From Acidobacteriota bacterium (GTDB lineage Bacteria; Acidobacteriota; Terriglobia; Terriglobales; Acidobacteriaceae), in the NCBI GenBank assembly GCA_021779935.1, contig JAJXZT010000013.1:1-32193 (forward strand): a stretch of 32,193 nt of DNA. The letters are read 5' to 3'. A program made the translations under genes and the position numbers. The notes beneath the pieces are model-generated. The model did not search any database and was not told the origin of the DNA. It worked only from the letters and a program-made list of their open reading frames with translations. Shown piece by piece: positions 25,701 through 32,193 of this stretch; position 1 is the stretch's first letter, and every line of letters begins with the position of its first letter.

Positions 25701-28700
25701 ACGCTTGTCGCCACCGGCCCCGGAACCGCCACTGTCACCGTGCAGAACCTTGGCCCCGTCGATTTCCCCGGAGCCCCCAACAACCTCGTCCTCACCAGCG
25801 CCGACTTCTCCACTTTCCAGGCCAGGGCCAACATTCCGGTTGTGCCCGCCGGTGGCTCCGTCGACGTTCCCGTGACTTTCACCGTTCCCGCCGCGCTCGG
25901 TTCGCATCCTTTCACGGCCACCATCAGCCCGGCCGTTACTGGCGACACTAACTCCGCCAATGATTCGCTGACTGCCAACGCCACCTTGCAGCCCGCCTAC
26001 GACCTTGCCGTCGCCAAAGCCGTTTTCGGCAATCTGGTTACGAATCAAGCCGGAACCGTCACGGTCACCGTCCAGAACCTCGGTCCAATGGCCTTCCCGG
26101 GCTCCACCAACAACCTTGTCCTTACCAGTTCGGACTTCGCTACGCTCAAGGTTTCCGTCAACATCCCTGCGATCCCCGTCAGCGGCTCCGTCGATGTCCC
26201 GGTGGCCTTCACCGTGCCCGCCACTCCCGGATCGCATCCATTTACAGTCACCATTAACCCGACGGCTCCGCTCGAAGCCAACACGTCGAATGACACGCTG
26301 GTTACCTCCGCGACTCTCGTTGCCGCCAGCGTCGATCTCAAGCTCACGTCTCTTGCTCTCGGCGCCTCCAGCACGCCGCCGTTCCTCTCCGGACAATCGC
26401 AGAGCGTCACTTTCCAGGTGCAGAACAACGGCAACGTCGCCTCCGCTGCTGGCACGTGGAGTTGCTCGCTCAATGTCTTCCCCAATCTTCCGACAGGCAA
26501 CCGTCCTTCTCCGTCGGGTGTCGTCGCTGCTCCCACCAGCACGATTCAGCTTGCTACCGGTTCTTTCCCGGTGATTGCCGCTGGCGCTTCCGGCAGCACC
26601 ATCACCGCCAGCTTCACCGTCCCCAGGAACGCCTATGGAAACGACACCGTTTCCTGCGCGGCTTCGCAGGACCCCTTGGAGAGTTCCGCTAATCTCACCG
26701 ACAACACTGCCTCCGTCGGCTTCCTCGTCAACGCCAACATCAATCTTGCCTTCGCCACGCCGCCCACTCCTCCTGGCAGCATTCAGTTGGGCAGCACCGG
26801 TAATGTTCAGTTCCAGATACAGAACACCGGCCTTGACGATGCGCCCGCCGGATGGACTCTCGCGCTGGTCATTGGCACTTTCATCAATCAGTCGGTGACT
26901 GGCCCTGCTGTTCCTGCCGGTTCCACGGTTTCGCTCGACATGAGCGGTACTTTTGGTTCTGCCGGAACCACGCCTGTTGACGTCACTGTTCCGGGCAGCG
27001 TCACCATCAACGCCAACCGCTTTGTGCAGGAGACGAACTACACCGATGACGTCTTCTCGGCGAACATTCGCTTCGTCGATTTCGTCGTCGCTCCCGTCCC
27101 CACTGGCACGCTTGTTGGTGTTGCCGGACGTCCATTCCAGGTTGGCAATCTGCTCTCGCTCCTGCCGTCCACCTATCCCAGCGGCAATCTCACCGTGAAC
27201 TACACTGGCCTGCCCGCTGGACTGGTGGGTGCGCCGGCTTTCCCCGGTCAGGTTTCTGGCACGCCCGCCGGCGCCAGCGCTTCAACCTCCGTTGCGCTCT
27301 CCGCCACGGCGGATAACGTCACGCATACCGCTGGCTCGGTCAACCTCACCATCAACCCTGAGCTCTCCGCTGCTGTCTCCGGTACCGCACCTGTCTTGTT
27401 CTCCGGCGGCCCTGCCGGTACGCTCACGCTCCATGTCACTGGAGGCGCCGGTACCGTCACTGTCACGCCCACGTTCCCCACGGGCATCACCACTGCCTCC
27501 ACGCTGGCCCAGTCACCGGACGCCAGTGGAAATGTCAGTTGGTCCCTGCAAGCCGGCTTCAACGTCGTATCCACCGGCACCATTAACATCCCCGTGCAAC
27601 TCACTGACACCGGCGTCCCCGCGACAGGCACTCCCGCAGGCAGCGTTCCCGTGCAGATCCCGCTCACCGTCAACGGCCAGGCGAACTTCGTCATTACCAA
27701 TGTCGCCGTCACCGGGCACGCCGCCCCTTATACCGGCGCCAACGCCTTGCAGACCGGCGAGAACATTTCTCTTGCCGTCACCGTTCAGAACGTCGGCAAT
27801 GCCACCATCTCCGGCAATCTCCAGTTGCAGTTCGGGTGCAGCTCTTGCGGCACGCCCATCTCCACCGGACCGTATGCCGCGCCCGCTGCTGGCCAGTCGT
27901 CCACCTTCACCATGACTCTTGGCAATGTGCCCTTGGCCGCCGCCAGCGGTTACACTGGATCGGTTTCGCTCACCACAACCATCCCGCAGAGTTCCACCTC
28001 CGACGACTCGTTCAACTTTGGCTTTGATGTGGCTGACTTCAACGTCTCTCTGCCCAGCACAAACTTCACCATTCAGAACGTCCCCGTCGGCGGCTCCGCG
28101 GATGTCCCCGTCACAGTCAGCGAGAGCGGAACTTCCCCCGCATTCAATATCGCCATGACCGCGGCTGTCGGCACCGGCGGCGTCACTGTTACGCCTCCCA
28201 ACCCGTTCCTTGGCAACCAGACGCAGAACGTCCATATCGTCGTGCCGTCCAGCGGCCCCACCAACACCAACGACACGCTCACCATAACTGGCAGCAATCG
28301 TGGCGTCACCAAGCCGTCCGTCACCCAGCAGTTGCACTACTACACGGCTTCCATCGCCCCGTCCACCTTGCTCGCCAACAGCCAGTCGCAGCCTTTGCTC
28401 ATCCCGGTCTACGACACCAGTACGCCGTCACCCAAGCCCGAGAAGGTCGAACTCACTCTCTCCGGCGACTTCGATACGTCCGCTGGTTCGGCTAGCATCT
28501 CCATCCAGCCGCCAGCGGCCGGCATCAATGCCACGCTCATCGGCGGAACCGGACTCACGCCCGGCAACATGTTTGAGGTTGATCTCTGGGGTAATGTCGG
28601 CGCATCCACGCAGCCAACCAAGGTCACCATCGTTGCCACCATACCGGGCACCAACCCGTCGGCCACTGTCTCGTACGATCTCTGGGTCAGCCCCACCCTC

Positions 28701-31310
28701 GTCGAGGATCTTGCCGTTACCAGCGTCACCGTTGATAACGGTGGCATCTCTCTGACCTCGCCCTGGCTTGTCGGTGAAGGCGTTCCGGTCTCCGTCGGAA
28801 TCCAGAACCTCGGCTCCGTTGCCAGTGCTGGCACCGAGCAGGTCAGCATCACCTTCAACGGTGTGCCCATCTCTTCCACCACCGTCCCCGTCATTAATCC
28901 CGGAGCCTCCACCACCGTCAACTTCCCGTCAGTAGTTCTACCGGACGGTTCCACGGTTCCCAGTATGAGTACCGTGAACGCAATAATTTCCGGCGGCATC
29001 GACCCCAATTCGCAGAACAATCAGCTCGCCACGCCGCTCTCCCTGGCGACCTCCGACTGGCGCCTTTTCGTCACTGGCGCCGTTGGCCAGTCGGACGCCA
29101 GCCCGCTCACGTTGCCTACCGCAACCGGCGGCACCTCGAACTCCACGCAAATCGGCGTAGTGATTGATAACTACCCGTCGGTCATACTGCCCCCCGGGAT
29201 TTCCATCGGTCTCGCCAATGGAGTGCAGTCCACCGGCTTCACTTCCACCATCTCGCCTACCACCATCAGTGCGAGCAACAACGTGTCTGCCGTGACCATC
29301 ACCGAGCCAACCACTCCTCCGGCTGCTGGTTCATACTTCTTCCAGTTCGTCGGCTCCATGGTTGTCGGGGGACAGCCCACGGCGAAGCGTCAGGCCACCG
29401 TGCACATTTCGCTCACTTCCGGCGCGCCGCAGATCTCCGTCGGCATGACTGGTACCTTTGCCGGAAGCAGCACGCCCAGCTTTGTCGGCACCAGCGCCAA
29501 TCCTCCGACTGGTTCCGTGCAGTTGAATGGCCCGCTGCCGGAAGCCATTACGCTCACGCCAACCTGTACCTCCTGCACCGGCACCACCGATCTCAGCTTC
29601 ACCGAGGCGCCTTACGTCGAGGTCTTCAACAGTTCCGCCACTTCGCAGGTGCAGCAGCAAACTGGCGTGTCTTTTGGAACTCCCGTCAATCTCTCGCTCG
29701 TCCCCGTGCAGGGCCCTGACGGCACCGTCATGCCCGCACCTGCCACCATTACCGTCAGCTCCACCAACAACCCTGCGATCCTTGCGGGCAATGCCCCCGC
29801 TGGCAACATCCGTCAGCCATCGCCTGACGCCACCGGCCAGCAGTTCCTTGTCGCCGCCAACGTCGGCGATCTCTATCTCAACGCTGGTTCCGCGTGTCTC
29901 ACCGTTGCTCCTGGCAAAAGTGCGTCCATCTCCGTCAGCTTCCTGCCCGTCAATGGCTTCAATGCTTCGTCGATTTCCTTGCAGTGGTTCACCGGCAGCG
30001 GAGCCTCCATACCCGGCAACATCCTCACCGTGACCTCGCCGGCCTCCGAGACCTTTGCTGCCGGCTATCCCTCCGCCAACGTCACCTTCACCAACACCAG
30101 CACTGGCGTCAATTTCGGTTACGGCATCACGCTCGGCGTCACCTTCAGCAGCCGCACCTTGCCTGGACAATCCATTACCAAGTATTTCCCGATGGAGCTT
30201 GACCTCTCCTCCACCGGCCAGTTCTGTGGAGGCTCGGTAAGCGGCAACGCCATGGCTGGCTCTCGCGGTGGTTCCACCGTCATTCACGGTGTCTACGGCA
30301 AGGTCAATCTTGTCGGAACTCCCTCGGCCGCCATCGCTGCTCCTGTGGTTTCCGCTGGACTGCCCGATGTGCAGGTCAGCGCCTCTGACATCACTTTCTA
30401 TCCGTCTATCCCCAAGCCCGGAGACACCGTCGATGTTCGCTTCCGTCTCCGCAACGCCGGTTCCGTCAAGGCCACCGGAGTTCCAGTTGCGCTTCAGTTG
30501 GACGGCCGCACCGTTGCGCAAGACACTTTCGATGTTCCAGCCGACGGCTCCGCTCTTGGAGGATTGCACTGGCTGGCCACTTTGCCTTCTCGCCCAGCCG
30601 CACGCCCCGTGTCGCGCCCCGTCGGGACGCATACGCGTTCCCACATGGCTCGCACGGAAGAAGACATCCCCACGCCCGGTTCGGAATTCGCTCCGCGGCC
30701 CATGCAGCTCGCCATCGTCATCGATCCCTCGCATCTCACGCGACAGAAGACCACCATCGCCAAGTCCGCGCCCGTCGCGCACTTCATGATGCGTCCCGCT
30801 GAAACTCCCGCCAGTCCGTTCGGCGCGGCCTCGGGTCGCGAGGATCGTCTCGTGCTGGAATTGGTCGATGGCAGTTGCGTCAGCTTCCGTTTCTCCAGCG
30901 GCCCCGGCGATGATTGCGGCGGCAACACCGACTTCGAGGTCTCCGTCGACGACCTTGCCAATGGCCGTTATTCCATCTCGGCCTACAACGGCATCGCCGA
31001 CGTCGGCTTCGGGCAGAGCGGCAATCTTCAGGGCTTGCAGTTCTCCTCGCGAGCTGCCGCCGTTCCCGGACACACGTACGCCGTCAAGTTGAACGATGGC
31101 CGCATCGGACAATTCACCGTCTTCGGCATCATCAGCCCGCAACAGTTGCAGTTGAAGGCCATGCGTGTCTTCCAGGCATCCAACATCCGCAAGGCCGTCA
31201 GCTCTCTTGGCGGATCTTCCGGCGTACCCTCCACCGGCGAACTCACCGGAGGAGTTTCCATGAATCAGCCCCACGTTTATCTCAACGTCGGCTACCAGGC
31301 TCCGCAATAG
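22731..31310 (+). CDS. giant exported FecR / CARDB repeat protein
   Basis: 2859 residues. A signal sequence (about 1-51, hydrophobic LACILMFVVAMGMALPAFA) is followed by a FecR-type domain (about 78-183; the YWNDLVKTDRGGRARITLED and TPTAVAGVIGTVFG segments), a TIG-like domain (about 241-332), a helical stretch (347-509), an Ig-like domain, an NTF2-like domain (about 617-722), and then a long series of CARDB/Ig-like beta modules. Three of them are tandem copies of about 110 residues (868-1197). A C-terminal CARDB module (about 2546-2690) is interrupted by an Arg/Pro-rich insert, and a final beta module ends NVGYQAPQ. ATG 22731 (GGAGAGCGAG upstream) restores the signal peptide; frame extension to 22638 does not. 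Surface or periplasmic location is inferred; no PEP-CTERM or T9SS sorting tail is visible. Confidence 0.88.
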   Translation: MTTRHSMAVVNTRIRVSGKWGTRQPRKFAKPLACILMFVVAMGMALPAFAQRREPKGAAELHRAGSITALLPTAHVVRGVGRKLSTTVAKKGEELYWNDLVKTDRGGRARITLEDQSILSLGSQAELRIVKQDVHTQQTALQLAYGRLRAEVTTVTRQGGSFQLRTPTAVAGVIGTVFGTDSSIGQTQFLCISGVVSVGSSDPGIPQTSSCEPGMAVTVQQGKAPTARPATTEEIQQFIQDTEPAIISGLSPASAIVNTTLDVIATGSHMGGITGVTVSGAGVTASLNTTGATATSVGVHLQIAADAAPGPRVITFTKPNGQNSAAVFTVLASPTAATGGGPLDPVAVKKPYYAIFDQEYQSAIASLNGIGLSIKQSADSGGAQLNAANQGLVSPVSLTEAANQLQAQVTDINNYVIGAAARENTAYTAAKQALDTGVAAAIQDLQKRTGATVADDTFNQAVTAAFNAANQVLMQAFSGIYTDVGAHAQLNNTAINGIVQNWLQQIAAASPAFTGKDQTVEQGGVGSFNSGSLGSSATSIQWMLCDPSYKPSKIGVQIPASTPGCTPISGYTSNSSEFAVNTCTLSPGDYAVRLVLNGTSAYETYLHVLRPAYDDPQTRLQNLGVAYGTLKPESFLAFFDSQQYTGYPVLSENIRATMQTLSAMSVKIIITTSSISCNVANLQATWQSNYTFKGSTQLLQQPAENVFVRMNRVVGQGWYITDFQGENGTVQGAPPGPQSNVDVALPDLQLTNVRASADGTTGIPIGGAVPSNFYVLADVANVGNLAVTQAVDTQFNVTVGSFTVTGTVALPNPFDVNATTTLKFPVNVSPVPAPGTPVNISVTANPTNTLQEKRSDNNNGTASYVSGGADLKVSAISTTAPLIATKIANGTVTLQNTGSANFSGSSQNLVITGADFSGLQLKLDIPAIAVGQSVAVPFAITLPNLPGTHPLTASINPRISTDTTPQDDTLTTSITISPAWDLGVKSITFGTLVATGPGTATVTVQNLGPVDFPGAPNNLVLTSADFSTFQARANIPVVPAGGSVDVPVTFTVPAALGSHPFTATISPAVTGDTNSANDSLTANATLQPAYDLAVAKAVFGNLVTNQAGTVTVTVQNLGPMAFPGSTNNLVLTSSDFATLKVSVNIPAIPVSGSVDVPVAFTVPATPGSHPFTVTINPTAPLEANTSNDTLVTSATLVAASVDLKLTSLALGASSTPPFLSGQSQSVTFQVQNNGNVASAAGTWSCSLNVFPNLPTGNRPSPSGVVAAPTSTIQLATGSFPVIAAGASGSTITASFTVPRNAYGNDTVSCAASQDPLESSANLTDNTASVGFLVNANINLAFATPPTPPGSIQLGSTGNVQFQIQNTGLDDAPAGWTLALVIGTFINQSVTGPAVPAGSTVSLDMSGTFGSAGTTPVDVTVPGSVTINANRFVQETNYTDDVFSANIRFVDFVVAPVPTGTLVGVAGRPFQVGNLLSLLPSTYPSGNLTVNYTGLPAGLVGAPAFPGQVSGTPAGASASTSVALSATADNVTHTAGSVNLTINPELSAAVSGTAPVLFSGGPAGTLTLHVTGGAGTVTVTPTFPTGITTASTLAQSPDASGNVSWSLQAGFNVVSTGTINIPVQLTDTGVPATGTPAGSVPVQIPLTVNGQANFVITNVAVTGHAAPYTGANALQTGENISLAVTVQNVGNATISGNLQLQFGCSSCGTPISTGPYAAPAAGQSSTFTMTLGNVPLAAASGYTGSVSLTTTIPQSSTSDDSFNFGFDVADFNVSLPSTNFTIQNVPVGGSADVPVTVSESGTSPAFNIAMTAAVGTGGVTVTPPNPFLGNQTQNVHIVVPSSGPTNTNDTLTITGSNRGVTKPSVTQQLHYYTASIAPSTLLANSQSQPLLIPVYDTSTPSPKPEKVELTLSGDFDTSAGSASISIQPPAAGINATLIGGTGLTPGNMFEVDLWGNVGASTQPTKVTIVATIPGTNPSATVSYDLWVSPTLVEDLAVTSVTVDNGGISLTSPWLVGEGVPVSVGIQNLGSVASAGTEQVSITFNGVPISSTTVPVINPGASTTVNFPSVVLPDGSTVPSMSTVNAIISGGIDPNSQNNQLATPLSLATSDWRLFVTGAVGQSDASPLTLPTATGGTSNSTQIGVVIDNYPSVILPPGISIGLANGVQSTGFTSTISPTTISASNNVSAVTITEPTTPPAAGSYFFQFVGSMVVGGQPTAKRQATVHISLTSGAPQISVGMTGTFAGSSTPSFVGTSANPPTGSVQLNGPLPEAITLTPTCTSCTGTTDLSFTEAPYVEVFNSSATSQVQQQTGVSFGTPVNLSLVPVQGPDGTVMPAPATITVSSTNNPAILAGNAPAGNIRQPSPDATGQQFLVAANVGDLYLNAGSACLTVAPGKSASISVSFLPVNGFNASSISLQWFTGSGASIPGNILTVTSPASETFAAGYPSANVTFTNTSTGVNFGYGITLGVTFSSRTLPGQSITKYFPMELDLSSTGQFCGGSVSGNAMAGSRGGSTVIHGVYGKVNLVGTPSAAIAAPVVSAGLPDVQVSASDITFYPSIPKPGDTVDVRFRLRNAGSVKATGVPVALQLDGRTVAQDTFDVPADGSALGGLHWLATLPSRPAARPVSRPVGTHTRSHMARTEEDIPTPGSEFAPRPMQLAIVIDPSHLTRQKTTIAKSAPVAHFMMRPAETPASPFGAASGREDRLVLELVDGSCVSFRFSSGPGDDCGGNTDFEVSVDDLANGRYSISAYNGIADVGFGQSGNLQGLQFSSRAAAVPGHTYAVKLNDGRIGQFTVFGIISPQQLQLKAMRVFQASNIRKAVSSLGGSSGVPSTGELTGGVSMNQPHVYLNVGYQAPQ
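24579..24897 (+). other. NTF2-like domain inside the giant protein
   Basis: This segment (about residues 617-722) has the pattern FD-x2-Q-x2-GY, a following helix, a VKI-III run with SI, and RV then GQGWYITDF. The same order occurs in the C-terminal domain of the protein at 31439-32059 (FDGDQMDGY, VHIRII-x3-SI, GRKGWRIVDF). It therefore looks like one fold used twice in this cluster. Confidence 0.6.
25335..26327 (+). repeat. three tandem 330-bp coding repeats
   Basis: Copies start near 25335, 25668 and 25998 (Ala/Trp/Tyr before a conserved Asp-Leu). Each encodes about 110 residues: a D-L-x-V start, TVTVQNLGP, NNLVLTS-x-DF, IP-x-VP, SVDVPV-x-FTVP and GSHPFT. The second and third are the most alike, at DNA level too; the first is more divergent. 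A fourth, weaker unit follows at 26334. This indicates recent internal duplication. Confidence 0.75.
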
Positions 31311-31343
31311 CCGTGGTGCCCGTGTACATTGACCACCACAGGG

Positions 31344-31371
31344 CCGCTTGCCCGCCCGTACCGGCAAGCGG
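31344..31371 (+). terminator. hairpin after the giant gene
   Basis: CCGCTTGCC (31344-31352) and GGCAAGCGG (31363-31371) with a 10-nt loop. It lies 33 nt after the stop and before the gene at 31439. No U tract, so partial termination or processing is possible. Confidence 0.45.
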
Positions 31372-31382
31372 TACCCTTCTCG

Positions 31383-31392
31383 GAATCGATTC
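31383..31392. repeat. second GAATCGATTC palindrome
   Basis: A perfect 10-bp palindrome identical to the core at 22557-22566. It lies 47 nt upstream of the GTG start at 31439. It may be a shared operator of the flanking genes or a chance repeat. Confidence 0.3.
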
Positions 31393-31438
31393 GCCGGCCC
31401 GCCTCGCCGGGCTAATTCGTGCGGGATGGAGATTAACC

Positions 31439-32059
31439 GTGCTAAAACGACTTCGCTGGTTCTCGCTCTCGTTCGCTCTCGTGTTCCTCTTCGGCGTCTC
31501 TGCTTGCGCGCAGGACACCACGCAGCCTCAGGAAACCACGCAACCTCCGGCTCAACTCACCAAGCAGGAGAAGAAGGAACTCGAGAAGAAAGAAAAGGAA
31601 GCAAAGAAGGAAAAGGAAAAGCAGGCGAAGGAAGCCAAGAAGGCTGCCGAGGCCAAGAAGAAGAATGACAGCGGGCCAACCGACGCCTACGATACCGCGG
31701 TCTTCTCCGACCGCGTTGCCAATAACGTCCTCGGCCTCATCCGCGACGGACTCGAAGGCCACGACCAGCGCCTCATGGAGTCCGCCTTCGATGGCGATCA
31801 GATGGATGGCTACCTTAGTTTTGAGGACCAGCTCGAATCCTTCTTCAATCGCTATGTCGGCTTCCGCGTCCACATTCGCATCATCCAGACCAGCATCGAA
31901 GGCCCGAAGGGAATCGTCACCGCCGAGTTCGAACTGGAGGGCATGCCTCGCGACAACACCAGCCCCGTCCGCCGCAGTGACCAACTCCGCTTCGTCCTCG
32001 AACGCGGTCGCAAAGGCTGGCGCATCGTCGACTTCAGCCCCCGCAACTTCTTCTCTTGA
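31439..32059 (+). CDS. exported protein with Lys-rich coil and NTF2-like domain
   Basis: 206 residues from GTG 31439, with GGAG 9 nt upstream; a longer open frame upstream is only the shadow of the giant gene's 3' end. The N-terminus VLKRLRWFSLSFALVFLFGVSAC is a signal peptide with a possible lipobox (VSAC, Cys23), although signal peptidase I cleavage after ACA is also possible. Residues 42-76 are an almost pure Lys/Glu/Ala stretch predicted to be a charged helix or coiled coil. Residues about 88-201 form an alpha/beta domain ending in KGWRIVDFSP, NTF2-like and resembling residues 617-722 of the giant protein. Its place right after the giant gene suggests a partner or an assembly factor. Confidence 0.82.
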   Translation: MLKRLRWFSLSFALVFLFGVSACAQDTTQPQETTQPPAQLTKQEKKELEKKEKEAKKEKEKQAKEAKKAAEAKKKNDSGPTDAYDTAVFSDRVANNVLGLIRDGLEGHDQRLMESAFDGDQMDGYLSFEDQLESFFNRYVGFRVHIRIIQTSIEGPKGIVTAEFELEGMPRDNTSPVRRSDQLRFVLERGRKGWRIVDFSPRNFFS

Positions 32060-32115
32060 TTTTTTTGTGCCCTTGTATCTAGGAAACAGCGACAGTTTGT
32101 AGGGGAAAATGTGGT

Positions 32116-32147
32116 CGTGAGGGAGCCGAGGTATGGGCTCCCTCACG
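32116..32147. terminator. strong 12-bp hairpin near the window end
   Basis: CGTGAGGGAGCC (32116-32127) and GGCTCCCTCACG (32136-32147) are perfect reverse complements with an 8-nt loop, about 57 nt after the stop at 32059. A T tract is absent (GCGG follows), but position and strength fit a terminator. Confidence 0.65.
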
Positions 32148-32193
32148 CGGCGGGCGGCGCCCGTGTGCCCTCAGGCTGCAACCGTAGGGTAGC

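Noticed and set aside
25335-26327. Repeat array taken as CRISPR
   Set aside because: 330-bp units are in frame and code for CARDB-like modules; no short direct repeat with spacers.
22731-31310. Sorting signal of PEP-CTERM, LPXTG or T9SS type at the C-terminus of the giant protein
   Set aside because: The final residues form a beta strand ending NVGYQAPQ; no sorting motif, hydrophobic helix or basic tail is present.

Overview
The window looks like chromosome of a GC-rich Gram-negative heterotroph. My best guess is Acidobacteriota (Terriglobia, Koribacter-like). This is inferred from the mix of housekeeping genes, the outer-membrane beta-barrel, the large secreted CARDB-type protein and the style of the intergenic hairpins; no rRNA or marker search was possible. 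I see no tRNA, rRNA, CRISPR array, insertion sequence or phage gene.

Left third (1-17974): ordinary metabolism. A lipoprotein gene overlaps a chorismate mutase gene, followed by prephenate dehydrogenase (tyrosine/phenylalanine branch). Then come a 3-oxoacid CoA-transferase pair (scoA/scoB) behind a promoter that carries an inverted repeat, a small membrane protein, a dienelactone-hydrolase-family enzyme with a TTG start inside a potential hairpin, a 44-codon small gene, and mtnA (methionine salvage). A His/Arg/Asp-rich mini-lipoprotein follows, then a leftward run of VOC protein, pyrE-like phosphoribosyltransferase, CPBP protease and uvrA, the last with a good promoter and operator-like repeat. 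A small membrane protein, transketolase, an exported STN-like Pro/Gln-rich protein, an exported protein of unknown function and a nitroreductase complete this part.

Right part (18357-32059): the most interesting block. Four rightward genes encode an outer-membrane-barrel-like protein, a CHASE2-type membrane adenylate cyclase whose start overlaps the barrel gene by 4 nt, a 2859-residue exported protein (FecR domain, TIG-like domain, NTF2-like domain and many CARDB/Ig-like modules, three of them tandem 110-residue copies), and a lysine-rich exported protein. The C-terminal domain of that last protein appears to be the same NTF2-like fold found inside the giant protein. I infer an envelope sensing and surface-assembly module in which cAMP signalling accompanies a giant surface protein.

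Terminator-like hairpins separate most units. Several further palindromes, and two degenerate intergenic elements of the CCGTG type, are listed separately.
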